Shown here piece by piece: positions 17,896 to 25,113 of a stretch of DNA of 64,000 nt (the first letter of the stretch is position 1; every line of letters begins with the position of its first letter). Origin of the DNA: Hymenobacter rigui (lineage in GTDB: Bacteria > Bacteroidota > Bacteroidia > Cytophagales > Hymenobacteraceae); assembly GCF_003944715.1 (NCBI RefSeq), contig NZ_RWIT01000006.1:62001-126000 (forward strand), written 5' to 3'. A program made the translations under genes and the position numbers. The notes beneath the pieces were generated by a model. The model did no database searches and was not told the origin of the DNA. It saw only the letters and a program-made list of their open reading frames with translations.

Positions 17896-18116
17896 GAATT
17901 CGCGGATTTAAGCCAACTGGGCGGTTTGAGCGACACGCTACGAGCAGTCACCTTCTCTGGCTGACCGCCGCCGCATCGTGCAGACCGTTAGCAGGAAACA
18001 GCCTGCCCGGGCGGGAAAGTTCGCGCGGCGGCCAAACAGAAAACGCCCGCAGGTGGCAGGCGCTTTGTCAGGAATACCGTGGCCGAACGTTCCACGCAAC
18101 ACGCTCAAAACGTGCA

Positions 18117-18124
18117 CAAAGATA
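18117..18124 (-). promoter_or_regulatory. Possible -7 box for mnmG
   Basis: TATCTTTG on the minus strand, 222 bp before the mnmG ATG and 34 bp after the stop of the upstream gene. If used it gives a long leader; the rest of 17896-18157 shows only short GC-rich inverted repeats. Confidence 0.35.
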
Positions 18125-18157
18125 CGCAGTGCGGCGCGTTTTTGCGCGCCCTGGTAC

Positions 18158-18886
18158 TTACGCCTCGTCCTCGGGTGCGAAGTCGTCCTCGTTCCAGTCG
18201 GCCAGCAGCTCAACGGCCTGGCGGTTGACTTCCGGCCAGGAAAACGGCAGCCACTGCCCGGTCAGGCAGTCGAACACCTCCGTAGCGGCCGGGCACGGGA
18301 ATAGCTTGTAGTCGAATTTTGGGTAGTTATGCACCAAATAGCCAGGGTAATAATAAAAGTGACCCAGGGCGCGGGCGTGCTCCAGCTTCAGCAGCATGAG
18401 TACCTTGCCCAGGCTGAACTTGCGGTACTCCGGGTGGTAGAAGTTCATGATGCCTGCCAGCGTGCGGGCTCCCACATCGAAGATGCCGGCTGCCACCAGC
18501 CGCGCCCCATGCCAGATTTCCAGCACCTCCGTGTTGAACACGTTGTGCGTGGAACCGGCCAGCAGAAAAGCTTCCACAGTAGGCGGCGCATCAAAGGTGA
18601 TAGAGGCCCGGTATGCCGCATACAGCTCCTCCAGCTCGGCCGTGAGCTGGAACTGGCGCCGCCGCACCGTAAACCGCTCGGCCAAGCGCAGCAGGCGGCG
18701 CTGCTCGGGGCCGTAATGCACGCGGGCCAGCTCCAGTCGCAGCCAGTGCACCGTGCGCAGCTCGCCTTCAACTGGCAGAAACCGGCAGGTAAACAGGTCC
18801 TGGTGCATGCGATAATAACCCTGCCCCAGGTAATAATCCAGCGCCGGGCCGGGGATATAGCGGATAGGTTGCGGGGTAGCGGACAT
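18158..18886 (-). CDS. Arginyl/leucyl-tRNA-protein transferase-like protein (ATE/Bpt type)
   Basis: About 242 residues from ATG 18884-18886 (a longer frame starts with TTG at 18925). The arrangement GYYRMHQDLFTCRFLP (about 25-40), a helical stretch, and GHFYYYPGYLVHNYPKFDYK (about 185-204) resembles the GNAT-fold half of aminoacyl-tRNA-protein transferases, where YYxGY..HN-YK-type blocks bind the aminoacyl-tRNA. These enzymes add Arg or Leu to the N-terminus of proteins to make N-degrons. The cysteine-rich N-terminal domain of ATE1/Bpt is absent, so either the donor site differs or this is a related GNAT acyltransferase. Assignment from motif memory. Upstream sits REP copy B; downstream, mnmG. 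Confidence 0.65.
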   Translation of the reverse strand: MSATPQPIRYIPGPALDYYLGQGYYRMHQDLFTCRFLPVEGELRTVHWLRLELARVHYGPEQRRLLRLAERFTVRRRQFQLTAELEELYAAYRASITFDAPPTVEAFLLAGSTHNVFNTEVLEIWHGARLVAAGIFDVGARTLAGIMNFYHPEYRKFSLGKVLMLLKLEHARALGHFYYYPGYLVHNYPKFDYKLFPCPAATEVFDCLTGQWLPFSWPEVNRQAVELLADWNEDDFAPEDEA

Positions 18887-18929
18887 AGTGCAGTAGTCAG
18901 AGCATTCAGGATAGTCAGAATACAAAGAA

Positions 18930-19025
18930 CGTCATGCTGAGCGGAGTCGAAGCATCTCTATCGTTTCGTTATGCAGGCATTGATTAGCCAGAGGTAGAGA
19001 TGCTTCGACTCCGCTCAGCATGACG
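18930..19025. repeat. REP-like palindrome, copy B (31-bp perfect arms)
   Basis: Arms 18930-18960 and 18995-19025, 34-bp loop. Same outer words as copies A and C (GTCATGCTGAGC, CGAAGCATCTCTA) but with GGAGT in place of TTGC/TTGT in the middle; the opposite arm carries the matching change. Confidence 0.9.
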
Positions 19026-19050
19026 TTACTTCACTCATCAGCTGGGCAAC

Positions 19051-19079
19051 AAAAAACGCCCACCGGATGGTGGACGTTT
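19051..19079 (-). terminator. Terminator of ybeY
   Basis: An 11-bp stem with one mismatch (19054-19064 / 19069-19079), followed on the minus strand by TTTTTTG, 23 bp after the ybeY stop. Confidence 0.8.
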
Positions 19080-19101
19080 CAATTTATGGGAGAAGCATAG
19101 G

Positions 19102-19587
19102 CTAGAACGTGCGCAGGAGCAGGCAGTCGTCTTCCTTCTTACGCATGGCAGTTTGGCTGAGCAGGTCCTTATCGGCGTAGCCGAGTAGGTGCAGCACGCC
19201 GTGGATCATCACGCGGTGCAGCTCGTCGCGGAAGGATACGCCGTGGATAATAGCGTTTTCGCGCACCCGATCTACCGAAATGAAGATGTCGCCCTCGATA
19301 ATGTCAGCGTCGTCAGCATTATCGAAGGTGATGACGTCGGTGTACGTGTCATGGTCGAGATACTCCACGTTTACCTTGTGCAGGTATTCATCGGAGCAGA
19401 AGATGTAGGTGAGCTGCACGATTTCGTGCTCGTGGACTTCAGCCACGCGCTCAATCCAGGAAGTCAGCGCCTGCGCATCGGCCAGCTCAAACTCCACATC
19501 TTCCACCAGGAACTCAATGCCGTGGCTTTCGCCGCCGAAATCATCTTCGTCCTCAAATTCTTCGTGCTCGGTAGGCAGGTCGCTCAT
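19102..19587 (-). CDS. ybeY: Endoribonuclease YbeY (rRNA maturation factor)
   Basis: 161 residues. A metal-dependent RNase required for 16S rRNA 3'-end processing and 70S quality control. The signature is RVMIHGVLHLLGYADK (about 128-143): the first two zinc histidines (HxxxH) are present, but the third ligand position, a histidine in Escherichia coli, is aspartate here. From memory Bacteroidetes homologues also have Asp there, so this is probably a lineage trait. The YLDHDTYTDVITFD block (about 75-88) is also typical. An acidic extension precedes the domain (EHEEFEDEDDF). It starts 15 bp after the stop of the upstream ATPase gene, so the two are probably cotranscribed. Confidence 0.94.
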   Translation of the reverse strand: MSDLPTEHEEFEDEDDFGGESHGIEFLVEDVEFELADAQALTSWIERVAEVHEHEIVQLTYIFCSDEYLHKVNVEYLDHDTYTDVITFDNADDADIIEGDIFISVDRVRENAIIHGVSFRDELHRVMIHGVLHLLGYADKDLLSQTAMRKKEDDCLLLRTF

Positions 19588-19602
19588 GGCAACAATTGAT
19601 AC

Positions 19603-20064
19603 TTAATGAGCCGTGGTTTCGGTGCCGTTGATAGCCTGCGTCTGCTCCGTTTCCGAGGCGGGGGTAGGCAGCATGAAGGTGAGCTGCACATGGCGGCCAT
19701 CCTTCTGGAACTCTACTTCATCGGCCAGATGGCGAATCAGGAAGATGCCGCGGCCACCGGGGTTTTCCAGGTTTTCGGGGGCGGTGGGGTCCGAAAGATT
19801 GGTGTAATCGAAGCCCGTGCCTTCGTCCTCGATTTCAAACTTCACACGGTCCGGCTCCACGAACAAAGACAAGAACACATTCTTGTCCTTATCGAACTTA
19901 TTACCGTGGCGAATAGCGTTGTTGACGGCTTCCGTTACGGCTACCATAATGTTGCCGTAGATGTCGTCGTCGATGTGAAAGGTATCCTTAGAGTTGTCGA
20001 TAAAGCTTTCTACAACGCGGATATTTTCAACGAGGGAAGGAATCTGAATTTTGACCTGCTTCAT
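19603..20064 (-). CDS. RsbW-like anti-sigma-type ATPase (HATPase_c_2)
   Basis: 153 residues, single GHKL ATP-binding domain. N-box EAVNNAIRHGN (about 45-55), G1 box DEGTGFD (about 78-84) and G2 box GGRGIFLIRHLAD (about 101-113) are all intact, so it should bind ATP and phosphorylate a partner as serine kinases such as RsbW or SpoIIAB do. No STAS antagonist or PP2C gene is adjacent; the two small STAS-like proteins at 6760 and 28440 are conceivable but unproven partners. It is cotranscribed with ybeY (15-bp gap) and 50 bp downstream of the DUF4175 gene. This DUF4175-ATPase-ybeY order is, from memory, common in Cytophagales. Confidence 0.9.
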   Translation of the reverse strand: MKQVKIQIPSLVENIRVVESFIDNSKDTFHIDDDIYGNIMVAVTEAVNNAIRHGNKFDKDKNVFLSLFVEPDRVKFEIEDEGTGFDYTNLSDPTAPENLENPGGRGIFLIRHLADEVEFQKDGRHVQLTFMLPTPASETEQTQAINGTETTAH

Positions 20065-20114
20065 AGAAGGGGAAAGAAGTGGGCAGCGGGTAAGGGGGTA
20101 AAATTAGCGGAACG

Positions 20115-23100
20115 CTATTTCATTTTTTGAAAATATTCACTCACCTCGCGCTGATAGTACGGAGTGAGGGTCGGCGGTACGCTCCGAAGCAACTCCGTTT
20201 GCCGGTTTTGCTGGCGTTTGTATTGCTGAAACGCCGGCGGAAACACCGGAGGGCGGGTTTGGGCTGTCTGCGCTTCGCGCTTTTCCTCCTGGTCCCGCTC
20301 CCGGGCCGATTTCTCGGCTTCCAGCAAACGAGTGAGGATTTGGCGCTGGCGCATAACAGTCTGCTCCGTCAGCCGCTTGTTTACGAGGTCGGTTTCGGTT
20401 TGTTCCATCATTTTTTTCACGTCGCCGAGGCCGCCCGCGCCATCCTGGCCCTGGCCGTCTTTATTGCCCTGCTGTTTGCCCCCGCCTTTCTGCTGCAGAC
20501 GCTCCAGTTCCTGCATGGCTTGCCGGAGCATTTGCTGCTGGCCGGCCAGTTTGGCTAGCTCCTCGGAAAGGGCCCGGCCGGTTTTGCCGCTCTGCTGAAG
20601 CTGCTGAATCTGCTGGTTGAGCTGCTGCTGCATGCGGCCCAGCTGGCCTTCGCCGGCACTGCTGCCTTTTTTCTTTTTGCGGCCCGGTTTGCCCCCACCC
20701 TGCTGCTGTTGCTGCTGCTGACTTTCGCGCTGCTGCTGCTGCATTTGCTGGAGAGCATCGTTGAGCATGAGGGCGAGGTTGTTCATGCTGGTCATGGCCA
20801 ACTGCTGGGAGTTGGTAGCGCGGCCCACGTTGCGTTGCCGGATCTGGTCGAGGCTTTCATCCATGCGGCCGTTCATCTCGCCCACCTCGCGGGTCACGAA
20901 GCTCTTGATCTGGAACACGCGCTTGGCCAAAGCATACAGCGAATCCTGTACCACGCGGGCGTCGTCCTTGAGCTTGCGCTGGGTCTGGCCCAGCTGCACA
21001 AAGCGCGGGTCGCTCTGGTCTACCTGCCGGAACTGCTTCATCAGGTTTTCCTGGTCGAAGCTGAGCTTGAGCAGATTTTCCAGGATGTCGCGCAGGTCGT
21101 CGATGTTCTGCTGCTGCTGGTCCGATTCTTCCTGGTCCATCTGCTGCTGCATTTTCTGGGCCATCTGCTGCATCTTCTGGGCAGCCTGCTTCTGGCTTTG
21201 GCTGGCTTTCTGGTTCTGGTTCTTGCCCAGCTGCTCCTGGCTTTGCTGCTGCTGCTCGTCCACCTGCTGCTGGTCCTGCTTCATCTCGTCGGCCCCGTTC
21301 TGGCCATCGAGCTGCTGGTCCAGCTCCTTCATGTCCTTGAGGTCCTGCTTCAGCTCGTCAAATTTCTGCTGTTGCTCGGACTGCTGCTCTTTCAGTTGTT
21401 CGTTTTTGGCTTTCTGCTGCTCGTTGCTGAGCTTGTTGTCGGGGTTTTGCTTGTCGTTCTTCTGGGTTTCCTCGGCCAGCTTCTGCTGCTCCTGGGCCAG
21501 CTGCTGGAGCTTTTCGAGGGCCTGGTCCTGCTTCTGCTCAAACTGCAGCTGCTTGAACATTTCGAGGGCCCGCTCCAGCTCTTTCTGCAGGGTATTTTCC
21601 TTGTTTTCCAGCTGCTGCAGCAGCTTCTGCATGTCGGGCTGGTTCTGGTCCTTCTGCTGGTCCAGGAGCTTCTGCAGCTCCTCGTAGAGTTTCTTGGTTT
21701 CGGGGTCCAGCAGGGTTTCCATCAGCTTCTGCAACTCCTTGGCTTTCTCGGCCAGCTGCTCGTTCTTCTGCGGATCCAGCTGGTTTTGCTGGTCCTGGAG
21801 CTGCTCAAACTGGCGCTTCAGCTCATCCAGGGCCTGGTCCATCTGCTGCTTCTGGTCCAGCATGTCCTTGAGTTGCTTGCGGTCCTGGAAGTTGAGGTCA
21901 CGCTTCACCTTCAGCTTGTCTTCGGCCTTGGCCAGCTCCCGTTCCATCTTCTTGCTTTGCTGGGCGGCCTGGCTGAGCTGGCTCTGCACGGCCTGGCTCT
22001 GGGAGGCCAGCTGCTGGCGTTGCTCGGCGCGGCTGGGCAGGCGGAACTCGGCGGTGCGGCTGCGGCCGGCTTTGGGGCCGTGCACGCCGTCGTTGTCCCA
22101 AGCCTGCACGAAGTATTCCAGCCGGTCGCCGGGGCGCAGGTTCAGGGGGCGGGTGTCCCACTGGTAGGCGTAGCTCTGGCTGGGGCCGCTGCCGAGAGGC
22201 AGGGCTTTGGCCTGGTAGGCCGCGTTGGGCCGGCCCTTGCTCAGCACGCGGTAGTGCAGCTGCAGGCGCGAGAAACCGTAATCGTCCCGAATGGTGCCGC
22301 CCAAGGCTAGGTAGCGCTGGGAAGTGGTGTCCTGGAAACTCTCCAGGGCCACTTCGGGCACTTGGTCGGGAATAACGGTAATCTGGTATTCGATGGGGTC
22401 CCGGTTGGGGCTCACGGCGTTGCGCAGATGTACGGAGTACGACTGGCTGCGCATGGCCTGGCGGCTGAGCAGGAACTGCTCGTCATCGGGCGTGGCGGTG
22501 AGGGTTTCGTCGGGGTTGCGGAACTTGAGCTGGAGCTGGTCGGTGGCTTCGGTGCTGAACTCCCAGCGCAGGTCCGAGCCCTCAGGCACGGTGAGGTTGC
22601 CGGTGTTGCGGATGGTTTCGGCGGGCTTGCCCAGGTAGGCGGGGTAGGAAACCCGCACGGCAAAGTCGCGCAGGTTGGGCCGCTCCTTCACGTTCAGATT
22701 GTACTCAGCCGACGAAAAGCCGGCCGCCGACAGCTGAAACGGTACGCTCTGGCGCAGCTGGCGGAAATCGAAGCGGAACCGGCCTGCGGACTCGCGCACT
22801 AAACGGCGCTGCTTGCCCTCGTACTCAATGCTGATTTCGTTGGGCAGGGCCTCGCCTTCCACCGCCACATGCAACGCAAAATCTTCGCCTTTGAAGGCCG
22901 TGAGCTGCTTGTTCTCTACTACAAATTTGAACGGGGCGGGCCGACTGTACTTCCGGTCGTAGTGCAGAATCCGCTCGGTGCCCTGCACGAACAGGCTGGG
23001 GTAGATGAGCAGCAGCAGGACTACCACGGCGGCGGGCACGGCCACGTACTTCCACAGCGGTTTGGTCTGGGCCTGAATGTTGATGCCCTGGCTGAACTCC

Positions 23101-23540
23101 ACGCCGCGCAGCTGCCCGGCGCGCTGCTCCAGACTGGCGGCCAGCAGAGCATTTTCCTGGGCCTGCCCGCGCAGCTGCAAAGCATTCAGCAGCTTGTCCT
23201 GCACATCCGGGAACAGCTCCCCTACCCGCCTGGCGGCCTGCTCATCGGAAAGCATGCGGCGCAGGTTGGTAAGCGCGGCAAGGGGCTGCCAGATCCAGCG
23301 CATAAAGGCGTAGAGCAAGCCGCCCACAAACCCGAACAGCAGCCCGGCCCGCACCCAGGTGGGCAGGTACAGGAAGTATTCGAGTAGGTTGAACACCAGA
23401 AACAGGCTGAGCACGAGGCCGCCGGCCACCACGAGGCCGCGCACCAACAGGCTCAGGTAAAACTTACGCTTAAACGCGTCGAGGCGGGCCAGTACGTCGT
23501 CCAGGGCCCGAGTCGTTGCGGGGTCTTTCTCCACTACCAT
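20115..23540 (-). CDS. DUF4175 family membrane protein with very long Q-rich coiled coil
   Basis: About 1141 residues. Two membrane helices (about 32-50 and 55-75) and a third (about 164-185) anchor the N-terminus. A beta-rich, probably periplasmic part follows (about 190-500). From about 510 to 1050 the protein is almost pure Gln/Lys/Glu/Leu heptads, with at least four Q-runs, predicted to form a very long coiled coil; poly-Q near 935 is encoded by CAG/CAA and reads as CTG repeats on the plus strand. The tail (about 1065-1141) is basic. I start at ATG 23540 (MVVEKD) since a -7-like TATCTTTC (23567-23574) would put the TSS past the upstream ATG at 23564. Function is unknown; the length suggests a spacer or scaffold across the periplasm. 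Confidence 0.88.
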   Translation of the reverse strand: MVVEKDPATTRALDDVLARLDAFKRKFYLSLLVRGLVVAGGLVLSLFLVFNLLEYFLYLPTWVRAGLLFGFVGGLLYAFMRWIWQPLAALTNLRRMLSDEQAARRVGELFPDVQDKLLNALQLRGQAQENALLAASLEQRAGQLRGVEFSQGINIQAQTKPLWKYVAVPAAVVVLLLLIYPSLFVQGTERILHYDRKYSRPAPFKFVVENKQLTAFKGEDFALHVAVEGEALPNEISIEYEGKQRRLVRESAGRFRFDFRQLRQSVPFQLSAAGFSSAEYNLNVKERPNLRDFAVRVSYPAYLGKPAETIRNTGNLTVPEGSDLRWEFSTEATDQLQLKFRNPDETLTATPDDEQFLLSRQAMRSQSYSVHLRNAVSPNRDPIEYQITVIPDQVPEVALESFQDTTSQRYLALGGTIRDDYGFSRLQLHYRVLSKGRPNAAYQAKALPLGSGPSQSYAYQWDTRPLNLRPGDRLEYFVQAWDNDGVHGPKAGRSRTAEFRLPSRAEQRQQLASQSQAVQSQLSQAAQQSKKMERELAKAEDKLKVKRDLNFQDRKQLKDMLDQKQQMDQALDELKRQFEQLQDQQNQLDPQKNEQLAEKAKELQKLMETLLDPETKKLYEELQKLLDQQKDQNQPDMQKLLQQLENKENTLQKELERALEMFKQLQFEQKQDQALEKLQQLAQEQQKLAEETQKNDKQNPDNKLSNEQQKAKNEQLKEQQSEQQQKFDELKQDLKDMKELDQQLDGQNGADEMKQDQQQVDEQQQQSQEQLGKNQNQKASQSQKQAAQKMQQMAQKMQQQMDQEESDQQQQNIDDLRDILENLLKLSFDQENLMKQFRQVDQSDPRFVQLGQTQRKLKDDARVVQDSLYALAKRVFQIKSFVTREVGEMNGRMDESLDQIRQRNVGRATNSQQLAMTSMNNLALMLNDALQQMQQQQRESQQQQQQQGGGKPGRKKKKGSSAGEGQLGRMQQQLNQQIQQLQQSGKTGRALSEELAKLAGQQQMLRQAMQELERLQQKGGGKQQGNKDGQGQDGAGGLGDVKKMMEQTETDLVNKRLTEQTVMRQRQILTRLLEAEKSARERDQEEKREAQTAQTRPPVFPPAFQQYKRQQNRQTELLRSVPPTLTPYYQREVSEYFQKMK

Positions 23541-23651
23541 AAAAGTGCCGCCTAATCCGGGCATGGGAAAGATACGGATTTCGGCCCGGCGGCTGCATGT
23601 AGGCTACACGCCGGGGGGCGCAAGAGGTTCCCGGGCGGGTTGTTGTCGGCC

Positions 23652-24929
23652 TTAAAACACCTCCCCCAGGTTAAACGCCAGCCCCCGGGAGCCATCGGCC
23701 CCCACCCCGTAATCAATGGACAGGTTGGTGCCCGATACTTTATTGAGGTTGAGGCGCAGGCCCGCGCCTACGGCCGGCACCACCCGCTCGAAGCGGGTCG
23801 CCAGCACATCGGGCGTCCGGTACGAATCCTCGGACACGGTTTGGGCATTGCCGAACACCACGCCGCCCAGCAGCCGGTTGCGGGTGATACCGAAGCGGTA
23901 CTCGGCCTCAGCGTAGAGCAGGTTTTTGCCCCGGAAGCGGCCCTGAATGAAGCCCCGGCCCAGGTTGCTGTAGGTATCCCAGCCGGTGCTGGGCAAATCC
24001 AGAAACGGCGGGTCGCCGTGCAGCGTCAGGGCCGAGTACGACCATAAGGCCAGCACATCCCGGGAGTAGGGCGAGAGGCGCAGGTACTTGCGGGCATCCA
24101 CCAGCAGGGTCTGGTAGTTGCCATCGGAGCCCAGCCAGCGGGAGTTGGTGCGGGCCAGCAGGTTCACGTAGCTGCCGCCCTGGGGGTTGATGGCATTACC
24201 CCGGGTATCGTAGAGCACGCTGAGCGTGGGCCCCACCGACATAGACCGGCCCGATACCCCCTCGGAGTAGCGCGAAATACGGTGCAGCTCCCGGGTGGGC
24301 GTGCGGCTCACAATATCCCAGTGGTAATCGAGCTGCAGTCCGGCGCCGGCGTACAAATCGGGGGCAATGTTGCGCAGCACGCTCTGGTAGAAGCGCAGGT
24401 AGTTGAAATCCATCAGCACCGAGCGGTCCAGAGTGGTGTGCATGCCCAGGCCGTAGGTACTCTGGGGGTAGTGCATCAGTCGCCAGTCGCCCACCCAGTT
24501 GAGGCGGTTGCCGGGACTCCAGATAGAAGTGGTGGCTGTGAGAATCAGCTGCTTGTTCTGGGTGTAGCTCAGGGCCGAAACCAGGGTGGACATGTTCGCC
24601 CCGGGCCGCTGAAATGCCACGTTGCCAGAGAGCTGCACGAGCAGCCGGGTTTGCTGCGTGTAGCCCAAAGCCGGTATCACCCATACAAACTTGTGCCCAT
24701 CGCCCAGCGCCGTTGAGTCGTGAGCGGCTAACTGGGTTTTGGGAAAGAGGGTGCGGTAAAGGTCCACCACATCCTGCTGAGGCCGGCGGCCCAGGCCAAA
24801 CAGCTGGATGCCGTGGCGGGGCCGGCCCACGGCGGCTACCGTATCGGGGGCGGCGGGCGTCTGGGCGCGGGCCGTGAGGGCCAGGAGTGCGAAGGCCAGC
24901 AGCCCGGCTAGTTTCTTTGCTTGTAACAC
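23652..24929 (-). CDS. BamA/TamA-family outer-membrane beta-barrel protein
   Basis: 425 residues with a GTG start (24927-24929), a signal peptide (LLAFALLALTARAQ, cleavage near residue 23) and then amphipathic strands to the end. Typical Omp85-type blocks are GPTLSVLYDTRGNAINPQGGSY (about 250, in two overlapping parts), LYAEAEYRFGI (about 338) and a C-terminal strand ending in LAFNLGEVF with the usual final phenylalanine. No POTRA domains are visible, so it is the short, barrel-only type common in Bacteroidetes. Role could be protein or lipid insertion, or a plain porin (inference). It lies 110 bp downstream of the DUF4175 start, on the same strand but upstream in transcription order. Confidence 0.85.
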   Translation of the reverse strand: MLQAKKLAGLLAFALLALTARAQTPAAPDTVAAVGRPRHGIQLFGLGRRPQQDVVDLYRTLFPKTQLAAHDSTALGDGHKFVWVIPALGYTQQTRLLVQLSGNVAFQRPGANMSTLVSALSYTQNKQLILTATTSIWSPGNRLNWVGDWRLMHYPQSTYGLGMHTTLDRSVLMDFNYLRFYQSVLRNIAPDLYAGAGLQLDYHWDIVSRTPTRELHRISRYSEGVSGRSMSVGPTLSVLYDTRGNAINPQGGSYVNLLARTNSRWLGSDGNYQTLLVDARKYLRLSPYSRDVLALWSYSALTLHGDPPFLDLPSTGWDTYSNLGRGFIQGRFRGKNLLYAEAEYRFGITRNRLLGGVVFGNAQTVSEDSYRTPDVLATRFERVVPAVGAGLRLNLNKVSGTNLSIDYGVGADGSRGLAFNLGEVF

Positions 24930-25058
24930 GTTGGGTATTCACTCCGGCACGGTAGAGCTTGCGCGCGCCGATTGATAGAAACTCAAAATTCCGGTAAAAG
25001 ATTAGCCCGGTGCTACATTTTCGACCAGCTCCGCCTTTTCCCCGACCTGCAAACGCAA

Positions 25059-25090
25059 AAAAGCCCGGCTCCTTACGGGGCCGGGCTTTT
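25059..25090 (-). terminator. Terminator of the M16 protease gene
   Basis: Stem 25059-25072 / 25077-25090 with a TTAC loop and flanking A/T tracts. On the minus strand it is followed by TTTTTTGCG, 23 bp after the stop at 25114. The symmetric tracts may also stop plus-strand transcription. Confidence 0.85.
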
Positions 25091-25113
25091 GGCTGCAACC
25101 TATTCAGCGCAGG

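Noticed and set aside
18116-18157. Possible start of an extra gene upstream of mnmG
   Set aside because: Only short frames with no motif; the region contains a -7-like box and GC-rich inverted repeats.
20709-22310. Leu-rich plus-strand ORF opposite the DUF4175 gene
   Set aside because: It is the reverse complement of the CAG/CAA-rich Q-repeat region (CTG repeats read as Leu). The minus-strand frame has membrane helices and a known family.
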